A program made the position numbers and the translations under genes. DNA of 64,000 nucleotides from Arabidopsis thaliana. Lineage: Eukaryota; Streptophyta; Magnoliopsida; Brassicales; Brassicaceae. The DNA is taken from assembly GCF_000001735.4 (NCBI RefSeq), contig NC_003074.8, positions 9,858,101 through 9,922,100 on the forward strand, given 5' to 3'. The notes below the pieces were generated by a model. That model had not been told where the DNA came from and made no database searches. It saw only the letters and a list, made by a program, of their open reading frames with translations. Shown here in pieces: positions 12,365 through 23,027 of this stretch; position 1 is the stretch's first letter; every line of letters starts with the position of its first letter.

Positions 12365-13740
12365 GTCCTTTTCAGACCAAACTGGTTCTGATTGGTCGTC
12401 TTCCGTTAGTGTGTCTTTCCCGAATTAGGTGTACTTTTTGTTTTCTTTAAATTAAGACAAGAACTGATTCTTCTGTGAAAGCCATTCTGTTTTTGTTTTT
12501 GACTTTCCTCCGTTGATTTATTGGTTTCTTTTTTCAAGTTATTACAAAGTGCTACGGTTTGTCTTATTTTTCTAAGCTTTTTAGATTTACCTTGCTAGGA
12601 AACAAGAATGTACACAATAAAGAAAAAAACATGTACATAATGTAATATGTTAATAGAATCAAGTAATCATAGATTTGAGACTTACAAGTATCTTAATTCC
12701 CTAATCCAATGTTTTAATAGTTTTCGTTGTATTTTTAAATATCATTTTGAATTTTTGATGTTACCAATTTTAATGGTAACGTCACAATAATGAAATCACC
12801 GAGACTGGTGAGGTCAAAATCTAGCCAACAATGAACAATCATCAAAGCATAAGATAATATGTTCTATTCTATGATGCTAAAACTGTTTCCGTAGGATGTT
12901 ATTTTAAGTTTTTAACTGTTACATATTTGATTATTGAGTATCTTTTTAATGAAAATTTTACCAAATGTTGGTCGTAAATAAGATACAAATCTGACACTCC
13001 TTTGTCTGAAGGTTTTTGTAGGAAGAAGCCTATTATGGCCCCAATTCAGAAGGCCCGTAAGAAAAACAGGCAATTTACACGGTCATTTTCAGCTGTTGGA
13101 TTTGTTTTCATACAGATTAACTTGGAGAACACAAGAGATAATATTTACATTATGTACAACATTACTATTTAAGGTCTCATGTTATAATACTGATCAGTAA
13201 TCCGGTGAAGGTGCATCAAGAATTTCATCGCTGCAACAAAAATTTGAGTTTTTGAATCACACGTTATTTTTTGAAGTACATTTTGTAGTTGGATCGGATC
13301 AAAACATATTTGAAATTGTAAACCGGATATTCAAATCTACCTACCAATCTTTGCATCCAAAATCACAATCATCAGATCTTAAGATAACATCAATAATGAT
13401 CTATGATGCCAAAACTGTTAGTGTAGGGTCATGCATCATAACATTTGATGGATGTTAAATTAACTGTCACATACGGATATCTTTTGATGTAACTTTTAAC
13501 AAAACATTTGGTGTAAAGAAACTATGTTATATAAATCAAACAAATGCGACACGACTTGACCACTACGCACAAAACCAAAAGACTTCAAAGTTTTGTTAGA
13601 AACATAGGAAGATGTATGTCAATAATCAGAAAAAGTCTTTCACGTCAAGTGTTGCCACTAACAATGTCAAAGAAATTTGAATTTCAGTTATCATTAGCTA
13701 AATTTACGTCTATATGTCTGATATAGAACATATTTGTCTT
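12365..13740. other. AFB2 3' region and spacer with a diverged direct repeat
   Basis: After the AFB2 stop, roughly 200 bases look like 3' UTR. The rest is AT-rich. Two stretches, about 12838-12975 and 13378-13515, are diverged direct copies (shared blocks CTATGATGC-AAAACTGTT, AACTGTCACATA/AACTGTTACATA, ATCTTTT and AACAAAACATTTGGT-like). No gene is recognised; the 68- and 60-codon frames here fall inside this repeat and look accidental. Confidence 0.5.
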
Positions 13741-13883
13741 AAACAGCTTCCATGAACGTAAAATGTATTACATATATATAGACAATATGCAAAAAGCTCA
13801 AAGTCATCAACATTGTCTCTTTCCATGATCATTCATGTCGTGCCTCTTTAATTTTGTATGAAGGTGAATGTCTGAGATGAAAG

Positions 13884-14044
13884 AGAAGAACATATAAGGA
13901 TAGCCAAGGAGACTGCCTGATATCTTTTTTATAAGCAAAATGGTCATTGCTTGATACAACTTATAGTGACTTCAAACAAGACACTAAACATTTTACACAA
14001 AGAGTCAGGCAAGTCATCCTTGGCTACCAAATATGATTCTTCTA
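13884..14044 (-). ncRNA. MIR169I: miR169 precursor (first hairpin; MIR169I by order)
   Basis: Minus-strand foldback. The mature arm is 14006-14026, read on the minus strand as TAGCCAAGGATGACTT..., 21 nt and identical to the miR169h-n class. The star arm is 13899-13917 (minus strand GGCAGTCTCCTTGGCTATC). The two arms are separated by an 88-nt loop, and the stem extends outward (GAAGAACATAT at 13886 pairing with ATATGATTCTTC at 14031). miR169 silences NF-YA transcription-factor mRNAs, in drought and nitrogen responses. The letter assignment follows coordinate order from memory. Confidence 0.9.
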
Positions 14045-14240
14045 TTCATCTTTGACATCTCCTTCTAAATAATGTGTACACTCACAAACACACTATTAAA
14101 AAAAAATGCTTTCTAAATCGAATGCAAAAAAATTGACATTTTCAACCCAGGAGACACCTTAACAAAGATTGAATTTTTTTTTCTGAAAAGAATTTATAGT
14201 GACTATGGAGACAGAAAGAAAAACAGGTATAACGTGAATG

Positions 14241-14420
14241 AAAAAAGCATGTCAAGATAGCCAAGGAGACTGCCTGAAACCTAACCCGCAAGATTCAACA
14301 TGATTTCAAATTATTATACTTTTGAATGTATAATAATCCAAAACCCATGAATTACAAATTGAATCATGGAGGTGAAAAAGATCAGGCAAGTCATCCTTGG
14401 CTACTAAACATGACTCTTTT
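14241..14420 (-). ncRNA. MIR169J: miR169 precursor (second hairpin; MIR169J by order)
   Basis: The mature arm lies at 14383-14403 (minus strand) and is identical to the other five copies. The star arm is 14256-14274, minus strand GGCAGTCTCCTTGGCTATC. The loop is longer (about 108 nt) than in the preceding hairpin, and the outer stem uses AAGCATGTC against ACATGACTCTTTT. It is about 340 bp from its partner and probably shares one primary transcript with it. Confidence 0.9.
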
Positions 14421-15640
14421 CGCCATGTTAGACCTCTCTTCCTCATTATACTCTTTATTACTCTCAATATGTGTTGCCTCATTCCTCACATGGATGTGCT
14501 CTCTTTTTATAACCCTTGAGAAGGAATATATGCATATAGATTTCTAAATTTATCTATTTTCTTTTTGCATGGGCTAAATATAGTCAACTTTTCTTTATGA
14601 CGGGAATATGTTCCTTTAAATGGACCATTTTAGGGGTCCACTAAGACAATCTTCTTTTCGGTTCATTCACAAAATATAATATCGCAGTACATTGATGGAA
14701 TGGTGGGTTTAAGAGTTTCCACAATGTAGACGAAATTTTACATTGTCGAATCATATAGATTTTGTTTTTATAAAATAAATCAATGTACATTTTATGTGAG
14801 TTCAATTAAATCGATGAACCAAATGCAGATTTAGATGTGGCTATATCAATCAGTATGAAACAATTATCTTTTGAATAGAATAGTTTAATGTTTAAGTTGA
14901 ATAGAATAGCTAAAGATTTATAGAATCGCAGATATTTTAAACCTGAATATTATTAAAGGGATAGTTAATTAAAATCGAAATATACATATTGGCTAAAGAT
15001 AAAAATCTTTTCAACAAATATATATGCGTGGATTAACTCATTGTGGTTGATAAAAAAATGTTTTCATTTTATTTTATATTGCTTTTTATTCTCACAATTA
15101 AGTTGAAATACAATAATGTTAAATCGAGTATATATATTTGTTCCCTTTATCTTAGTGCAATGCGTAAAACAATGTTCCTCTGAATTGATGCTTCTGCCTT
15201 ATGGTATGGGCAAGTTGTTCTTCACTTTTTCTTTAATTAAAAAATTAAAAATCGTTTTCCTTAAAATTCTAAAATAGGAAATGTTTTATGATGGGTTGGA
15301 TTTTTGTATTACCTCTTTTGGATATTGATAGAATGACAGGGTTGACCATTAAATTAAAGAAAGAATACCGTATTTGGGACATTGCCGAATCAATCCAGGC
15401 CTATTCATTTTCAAAAGTAGTCGATTCTCTTGTCTATCATCCATATCTTGTTCACCACCGATTGTTGAGATTTGATTCGGTTCGAATGTCATCATCATAA
15501 CATCATGTCACTTTACTAAGTTTTCACAAATATTATTCACTACCACGTCTCGGAAAAATTGTAACAAGCGTAATCTGTAGAAAAATGTTCAAATACTTGT
15601 TTTCCAATGACATATATATTTATCTCTCATAAAAAAAAAA

Positions 15641-17319
15641 AAGAATCATAACATGTATATTAGAGCATCAGAAGACTTGTAGTTTCTGTTCTCTAGTTTC
15701 GTTTTGGCCTTTTGGGTCCTACTTTTGTTCTTCTCGTGTACTGTTGCTGGTTTGACTTCGGTTATGTGCACACCTGATTTTATTCGGCTATATCCAGCGT
15801 TCATAGATTCGTTAGAATTTTTGGTGGGAACCTTCTGGCTCAGTATTTCAGTTTTAGTGCTTAGCTCTCTTATTCGTCCCATGAGCTGTTTTCTGTAGGT
15901 TCTTGGCCCTTCTTTTGTCTCCGTTTCTTTGGTGCTTTGTTTCTAGAGGAGGGTGTCATGCTGGCTATGTATGTATTACAAAAGTCTTTTTTTTTTCACT
16001 ACAACAATAGTTAGTATTCTTAGTATTAGAAGATAGCAATGGGTGTGGTTCTACTGTATTAGACTTAAGCTTGCATTTTGGATAGCGTTTATGAATATGT
16101 AAACGCTATAATTTGTTTGGTTCAAAAATTACGATAGCACAATTTTCATAACTGCTTTTAAAGGTGTTAATCAAATTTTCGTAACTATATTATAACTTTT
16201 CAAAAACGATAAGCTTTATAATCATATAGATAAAACTAAAATCACTTTGAACCACCAATATTTAACGAAATTCTTTCCCATACGGCCAACACTTAGCCAA
16301 AAAAATAAGGAAAAGCTCAAATTAAAAATCAAACCCTAATTTCTATATCTCTTATGCATCCTCTTTCTCAGGTTTACCTCTTCACTCTCTTTCTCGATTC
16401 ATCCTTTTTACAAAGATTACTTTCTTCTCCTTAACTCTCTTTTATCCCTTTAGTCTCTTCCTGCGATTATACACCCTGGATCTAATATTGGATTTTATCA
16501 ATTTCTATCACTCTTTGTCACTCTCGCTCTCATTTCCAAATTCTTCTTCTTCTTAAATTCTACAGATTCTTTTTTTTTTTTTTTCGCTGGCCTGAAACCC
16601 CAAACCATTGTCGATGCTCGGTTCGCCGTTCAATGACGTCAACCTTCTCTCTCTTTATCCTTCTCTTTTGCCTCCTCCAGTAAAATTTTGTTAGGGTTTT
16701 ATGAGCACTTGGGTTAAATTTTGTTAGGGTTGAGTTGATCGATTTGAATTAGAGTGATTTCTTAGAAACTTTTGGCCAAAGTTATGATGATGTTTTTCAT
16801 GACTTCCCCTATGGAAAATTACCTTCCATAGTGTGATCACGAAATACCACGTAGAACTACATATTCCAATTTACATTCCACGCGGATCTTAGGTTTCATT
16901 TGATCCTGGCACAACGTAAACGTAAGAAAGGTCCGGGGTTCGTTGATCCAATGATCACAACGGTCAAGTGATGAGTTTGATACAAAATTTATTGTGGTAA
17001 TATATATCCCTTTTTTCTTACATTCGAATGCTCTTGTTTTTCATACATTAAAATAATCAAAGCTAATAAACTCTACTACTCACAACCACTTAGATATTCA
17101 GAGGAAGAATCTAAAACCCTAACTTTAGGAAGAAGATTAGATGAAACATATATAAATCACTTCAAAATCCAATTCAAATAGACCTATAAAGAACAATACC
17201 CTGTAATGAAACGTGACTATATATCAAGGTGCGCTGCATCGGAACCATACCCTAAGAGGAAGTTTCCATGAAGCTTCATGGCAAGACTCATTCGAGTCGA
17301 TCCAATCATATAAATATTG
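15641..17319. mobile_element. Inserted mosaic between MIR169 units 1 and 2 (possible CACTA fragment)
   Basis: This block interrupts the otherwise regular spacing of MIR169 units. At about 15998 a CACTACAACAATAG end resembles the CACTACAA termini of EnSpm/CACTA transposons, followed by an ATAGCGTTTAT...AAACGCTAT inverted motif. I did not find the matching opposite end. From about 16300 to 16740 the sequence looks like a gene 5' region (AAACCCTAATTTC, CT-rich leader, repeated TTTTGTTAGGGTT). The stretch 15650-15960 has a 78-codon minus frame and 64-codon plus frame of unknown kind. None is assignable to a functional gene. Confidence 0.4.
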
Positions 17320-17451
17320 ATGTATACGCAAAATGTAATATATGCTATATATTCATCCAAAAAGCCTCCAAAAATCGTCAACATTCGCTCACCATTATAT
17401 TTGTTGTCATGTCTATCTTATTTTGGATGAAGGTAAATATCTGAGTTGAGA

Positions 17452-17612
17452 AAGAAGAACATATAAGGATAGCCAAGGAGACTGCCTGATGTCTATTTAT
17501 AAACAAAATGGTCATTTCTTGGTATAACTTATAGTCACTTCAAAACATGACATCGACCATTTTGTTCAGAGAAGCAGGCAAGTCATCCTTGGCTACCAAA
17601 TATTGTTCTCCT
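17452..17612 (-). ncRNA. MIR169K: miR169 precursor (third hairpin; MIR169K by order)
   Basis: The mature arm is 17575-17595 on the minus strand and the star arm 17468-17486 (GGCAGTCTCCTTGGCTATC on the minus strand). The outer stem pairs AAGAAGAACATAT with TATTGTTCTC. Sequence and loop length match the first hairpin of unit 1 (type A). Confidence 0.9.
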
Positions 17613-17796
17613 ATTCATCTTTGACATCTCCTTCTAAATAATGTGTAGACTCAGCCACATAAACTATGAAAATGCTTTAGAAACCAAAGGCAGAATTTTG
17701 ACATTTTCAAAACATAACACCCTAACAATGATTGAAACTTTTTTAAAGTGAATTTCTAGTGATTCGGAAGACAGAAAAATAAGTATAACATGGATG

Positions 17797-17977
17797 AAGA
17801 AAGCATGTCAAGATAGCCAAAGAGACTGCCTGAAACCTAACCCGCAAGATTCAACATGATCTCAAATTATTATACCTTTTAAACGCATAATAATCCAAAA
17901 TCCACGAACTTAAAATTGAATCATGGAGGTGAAAAAGATCAGGCAAGTCATCCTTGGCTATTAAACATGACTCTTTT
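17797..17977 (-). ncRNA. MIR169L: miR169 precursor (fourth hairpin; MIR169L by order)
   Basis: The mature arm is 17940-17960 (minus strand) and the star arm 17812-17830. The star carries a change to GGCAGTCTCTTTGGCTATC, altering one pairing position opposite the mature strand while the mature 21-mer is unchanged. The outer stem is AAGCATGTCA against AACATGACTCTTTT. Type B hairpin. Confidence 0.9.
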
Positions 17978-19110
17978 CGCCATATTAGACCTCTCTTCTT
18001 CATTATATTTAACTCTCTTTATGTCTCATGCCTTACATTCATGTGCTCTCGTTTTATTTATAACCCTTGAGAGAAGGAATATATGCATATTGATTTCAAT
18101 ATTTATCTCTTTCTTTTTGCATGGGATAAATATAGTCAACTTTGAATTCTTTAACACGGGAATATGTTCCTTTAAATGGACCATGATTCGGGTCACTAAG
18201 ATAATATTCTTGTCGGTTAATTCACAAAACTATACATCGCATTTGATTTGTGGGTGTAAGCGTTTCCACAATGTAACAACTCTACATAAAATAAAACAAT
18301 GTACATATTATGTGACTTTAATTAAATCGGTGAATCAAATGCAGATTTAGATGTGGCTATTTGAATCAGTATGAAACACATGTTTCAGTTTGTAAATTCG
18401 AACATATCTTTAAATATAATGTTAAGTTTGGATTTAATAGTTTATGATTTATAGAACAGCATATATATGATTAATAGAAAGTTTAAAACCTAATAAAATA
18501 TTGGCTAACGATAAAAAGGTTTTTCAACATGTACATGGGTTAACACATTGTGGTTAAAATGTTTCAATTTATTTCATATTGTTTTTATTCTCACAACTTT
18601 GCATGCATACGGTCCCTTTTATCTAAGTTCAAATTCTAATAATAGTAATCGAGTATATATACGGTCCCTACTCCCTTCTATCTAAGTGGAATGTCTAAAA
18701 AAAGTATATGTTCCTTCGAATTGATGCTTCTGCCTTATGGTATGGGCAATTTACTTTTTCTCTAATTTCAAATTTAAAGTAGTTTTCCTTCAAAGTCCAA
18801 AATCGGAAATTTTGATGATATGTTGCATTTCTCTATCACCTCTTTCGGATATAAAAAGTTTTGACCATCAAATGATAGAATCAGAAGACCGTAATTTGGA
18901 TATTGCACATATTCTAGAGTAGTCGATTCTCTATTTTTCATATCATTTTCACTAGGACCCTTGAGAATGTGATTTGATTTGGTTTGGATATCATTATGTC
19001 CTTTTCTTAAGTTTTCATTAATATTATTCACTGGCACCGGTCCGGAATTTTTTTTATAACAATTTTAGTCTGTAGAACAATTTTCAGTTTTTTGTTTTGT
19101 CCAATAACAT

Positions 19111-19929
19111 GTATATTAGAGCAATAGAAGAAAAAAAAATCGATGAATTTTCGAGTTAGTAAAAATGACGTCTTCCCACTGGCTATTAGTTTGCCTTCTC
19201 AAAGCAAATACATGAATTCATGAAGATCAAGAATAAATTATTTTTATTTGTTCTCTTACATTTGATGCGTTTGAAGTTCAAGGTTGATTGTTTAGTTTGT
19301 AACGTTAGACTTCATGCTCAAGATTTTACTTTTGTAAGATCTATGTCACCGATTTAGATTTCAGAACTTTTTAAAAATTTAACTAAGATTATTGATCAAA
19401 CAAAACTGGTATTATATAATAGTTTTGTCATCTTCAATTTACTAAATCAAATACAGCCTTAAGGAAGCCAAGATAAAACGTAATTGTGTCCCAACAGAGA
19501 AATAAAAACAAGTTAGCCTCTTCTCCTACCATTTAATTTGAAGCCTCTGAAGAAAGCATTTTGTAGAAGGGACCGTCTTTTTGAATATAAGATTGGTGAC
19601 GGCCTTCTTTTTTAACACTTCTTACAAATTTGTTTTAAACCCCATTTACATTCGTCCCTACAATATATTGAAAAGACAACGTTTTCTCTGAAGAATTGAT
19701 CGCTCTGACGAACTCCCTCGTTGAGGAGAACATAACGCAATCCGGTCTTATTGTGAGTAAGCTCGAGGAAGCCCAAATAAAACATTGAATTTCCGCTCGA
19801 AGATGCGAGACGAGACGTGGCAAATAAAGGCAGTTCTCACATATATATTTACCTTTCCATGATATGAACACCAAATACCATGCAATTTCGAATGATCCAT
19901 GTTCTTCCACAATCGCTTGATTTTCATGT

Positions 19930-19959
<30 letters not shown>
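19111..19959. other. Spacer between MIR169 units 2 and 3, with a possible gene fragment
   Basis: AT-rich spacer. The part from about 19660 to 19920 is more balanced in base composition and on the plus strand reads EELIALTNSLVEENITQSG and SKLEEAQIK in one frame before stops. It could be a relic exon of a helical protein, but I do not recognise it. A pure TA repeat lies at about 19935-19964, right at the unit 3 edge. Confidence 0.4.
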
Positions 19960-19961
<2 letters not shown>

Positions 19962-20092
19962 TGATGTATGCGCAAAATGCACGACATACATATATATATG
20001 CAAAAAGCCTCGAAATCATGAACATTATCTCTCAATGATTTTTCTTGTCATGTCCATCTTATTTTGAATGAAGGTAAACGTCTGAGATGAGA

Positions 20093-20256
20093 GAGAAGAA
20101 CATATAAGGATAGCCAAGGAGACTGCCTGATGTCTTTTGATGAGTAAAATGGTCATTGCTTGATATAACTTATAGTCACTTGTCAAACATGACACTAACC
20201 CATTTTACTCAAAGAAACAGGCAAGTCATCCTTGGCTACCAAATATGATTCTTCTA
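20093..20256 (-). ncRNA. MIR169M: miR169 precursor (fifth hairpin; MIR169M by order)
   Basis: The mature arm is 20218-20238 (minus strand) and the star arm 20109-20127 (GGCAGTCTCCTTGGCTATC). The outer stem is GAGAAGAACATAT against ATATGATTCTTC, as in the first hairpin. Type A hairpin. Confidence 0.9.
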
Positions 20257-20446
20257 TTCATCTTTGACTTCTCCTTCTAAATAATGTATACACTCACTTT
20301 CATATACTATAACAAAAACTTTTGAAACCAACTGCGAAAATTTGACATTTTTGAAATTTAACACTTTAACAAAGAATGAAAGTTTCTGAAGTGTAAATTT
20401 TATAGTGATTTTGAAGACAGAAAGAAAAGTAGGTATAACATGGATG

Positions 20447-20627
20447 GAAAAAGCATGTCAAGATAGCCAAAGAGACTGCCTGAAACCTAACCCGCAAGAT
20501 TCAACATGATATTTGACCTATTATACTTTAAAAGGTATAATAATCCAAAATGCATGAATTTGAAATTGAATCGTGGAGGCGAAAAAGATCAGGCAAGTCA
20601 TCCTTGGCTACTAAACATGACGCTTTC
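20447..20627 (-). ncRNA. MIR169N: miR169 precursor (sixth hairpin; MIR169N by order)
   Basis: The mature arm is 20590-20610 (minus strand). The star arm is 20462-20480 with the same variant as the fourth hairpin (GGCAGTCTCTTTGGCTATC). Outer stem AAGCATGTCA against AACATGACGCTTT. Type B hairpin. Confidence 0.9.
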
Positions 20628-21898
20628 CGCCATGTTAGACCTCTCTTCTTCATCATACACTTCATTACTCTCTATATGTTTTTGCCTTATTCCATACATG
20701 CATGTGCTCTCTTTTTATAACCCTCGAGACTCGAGAGTTGAGAAGGAATATATGCCTATCATATCGATTTCTAAAATTATCTCTTTTCTTTTTGCATGGG
20801 ATAAATGTAGTCAACTTTATATTCTCCATCACGGGAATATGCTCCTTCATATATCGGACAATTTTTCGGGTCACTAACATAATCTTCTTGTCGGTTCATT
20901 CACTAAATTGTATCGTTTTTCATTGGTGGGTTTAAGAGTTAATATATATATATAACGTTCTCGATCATCTTAGATGTTGTATATTATATATACACACATA
21001 TATAAACAATTAAATGCAACTTTAGACGTGTTTAGTTCATTCTGTCTGAAAGAATTGTTTAAATTTTATGAATCCGAACATATTTTGAAATATAATAACG
21101 TTAAGTTTTGATATAATTATGAAATATCTATATAGATGCATAGGTAGTTTAAAAGCTCAATGATATACTATAGACTTAATATTAAAAACGACATTTCAAC
21201 TAATATATACACACGTGACTCATTGTGGTTGATAAAATGTTCCAATTTATTTAGTGGTTATTAACTTATTATTCTCACTACTTTGCATACGTTTTCTTTG
21301 TACTTTTTGTACTACAATTCAAATTACACGTAGCTAATCGAATACATATTCGGTCCCTTTTACCCTAGTGCCATGTGTAAAATTATGTTCCTTAAATTGA
21401 TGCTTCCGCCTTATGGTATGCTCAAGTGACTCAAGTGGTTCTCGACTATTTCTCTAATTTAAAATGAAAGTTTATTTTTCCTTAAAAATCCAAATTAGGA
21501 AATTTGTGTGATATGTTACATTTTTATCATATAACCACTATTGGGTATAAAAAGGTTTGACCATTACATTAAAGAAGAGTCATAATACTTTTTGGCATAT
21601 TTTTTTTAGGACATTGTGGAATCTCATTTGAAAGTCTTCGATTCTCTTTTCTGTCATCCGATCCATATCTTTTTCATTTCCAATTGTTGAGATTTGATTT
21701 GGTTCGAATGTCATCATCTTGTCGTTGCAATAAAAGTTTACACAAATATTATTCACTGGTACGACTGAGGATATATTGTGGGCTAATTTTTGAATTGGGC
21801 TAAAGCCTCACATGTGATTAATTTTGAGTTGGGCTAAAACCTATCACATAATTGTTAGTTATTTATGTTAAAATAGAGGTTGCTCTCTCTCACTATTC

Positions 21899-22000
21899 AT
21901 ACATTTCTCAGCATTTTGGCTAAGATCAAGTATAGTATCTGATTTTATCAATTTAATATCTGATATATGGACTATTGGTTCACATGATACGCTATTTTTA
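21899..22000 (+). pseudogene. Decayed U2 snRNA copy
   Basis: The sequence follows the 5' half of plant U2 snRNA: ATACATTTCTCAGCATTTTGG, then CTAAGATCAAGTATAGTATC, then TTATCAATTTAATATCTGAT, then GGACTATTGGTTCACATGAT. It keeps the branch-site-pairing block (GTAGTATC as ATAGTATC) and the stem-II region, with scattered substitutions. After about 22000 the 3' half (Sm site onward) is not recognisable. GCCTCACATGTG upstream (about 21807) may be a degenerate relic of the plant snRNA upstream element. I read it as a truncated, mutated pseudogene rather than a working U2 gene. Confidence 0.7.
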
Positions 22001-23027
22001 AGTTAGAAACTCACATTAAAATAGCTTATCTGAGTTTTCACAAGTGGTCTAAGCGTTGCTTATATTATTGCACGGATATGGCTCATTCCCACCACCAAAT
22101 ATAGTCCAAATTTTTATGTAAATGCAAAGACATGGGATTTGGTGGTCTTAGACAACTTGTCTCCAATCTCCCTCCATCTGAGTTTTGTTTTTGAATTTTC
22201 TCTAACTATGTTAGAAAGATTTGTAGTGATGAAACTCTATCATATATCCAACACTTCCCCTAAAATTCCTTTGTTTCCGTTTCTGCATAATTCCAGTTAC
22301 ACACAAAGTGCATGCTTCCATCAAGTAATTCTAAGAAAAAAAACATTTGTTCACAAACTATGTCCTTTCATTTTTGGATGGTATAGTATATATGGGACAA
22401 CAAGTAACTAGCTTTTTTGGAGTGTCTTGTTCAAATTTTTGACATATAGATTTGTTTGTATACTACTATATTTCATTTAACTGCATGTTTTAATAAAGAA
22501 ACGGATCTTTGATACATATAGGTAGTTTTCTAAAATCATTTGGATCTTGTGTCATATCGATTTATTTGTACGTGAGATTTGGCTCACCTTGCCGATTAAA
22601 GTTCAACTAACGTTTTGTAAATTTTATTTTGTTTATAGAAATTCAGAAGAGGAAACTTGCACGTCTAAATTTGTATATAAATTATAAAAAGAGCCAAAAT
22701 GTCACTGTTGTTGGTGTTTATAACCTCTCTTACATACAAGTCGCAAGACAAGAGGTGGTAAATGTGGACTTTTATTCTAACTAATTAAATACAGAAAGAT
22801 GGAAAGACAACTTTCTCAATTACTCTCTCAAACACAAATTTGATTCTAACTAAATTAAAGTTCAACTAAAGTTAGTTTGTAAATTGTATTTTAGGTTATA
22901 CTTAATTGTACTACTTTTTCAAAAAATAAAAAACAACTATGTTTTTATTTTCCGCGCATCTTTGCTTGGACGAGTTTGTCGTGTTCTTATTATAAACAAA
23001 TAGAAAAACGGCAAAAGTCTCACACAA
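22001..23027. other. Spacer and 5' flank of the first PES-type gene
   Basis: No gene recognised. The part about 22620-22840 (GCACGTCTAAATTTGTAT, TGTCACTGTTGTTGG, GAGGTGGTAAAT blocks) recurs at about 27836-27990 and 33280-33490, marking the upstream flank of the PES duplication unit. The 90-codon frame at 22139-22411 is unassigned. Confidence 0.5.

Larger units (their letters stand above)
13740..15640 (-). repeat. MIR169 tandem unit 1 (hairpins i and j)
   Basis: First of three related segments (also 17320-19110 and 19960-21780). The shared order along the plus strand is: AATATGCAAAAAGC-type block, hairpin A, GACATCTCCTTCTAAATAATGT spacer, hairpin B, GACCTCTCTTCTTC block, a TTGATGCTTCTGCCTTATGG block, and an AATATTATTCACT end. 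Duplication of whole units, not just hairpins, explains the six miR169 genes. Edges are approximate. Confidence 0.75.
17320..19110 (-). repeat. MIR169 tandem unit 2 (hairpins k and l)
   Basis: Second copy of the MIR169-bearing unit. It has the same block order as unit 1, including the TTGATGCTTCTGCCTTATGG block near 18723 and the AATATTATTCACTGG end near 19021. Its second hairpin shares a star-strand change with unit 3, so units 2 and 3 look more recently related to each other than to unit 1. Edges are approximate. Confidence 0.75.
19960..21780 (-). repeat. MIR169 tandem unit 3 (hairpins m and n)
   Basis: Third copy. It begins in the TA repeat and ATGCAAAAAGCC block and ends with AATATTATTCACTGG near 21750. 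It has the same two hairpins in the same order as units 1 and 2, and the TTGATGCTTCCGCCTTATGG block is near 21397. Edges are approximate. Confidence 0.75.

Noticed and set aside
13884-20627. miR169 hairpins as plus-strand genes
   Set aside because: The palindromic arms fold on either strand, but the mature sequence TAGCCAAGGATGACTT... is read only on the minus strand, so the genes are minus-strand.
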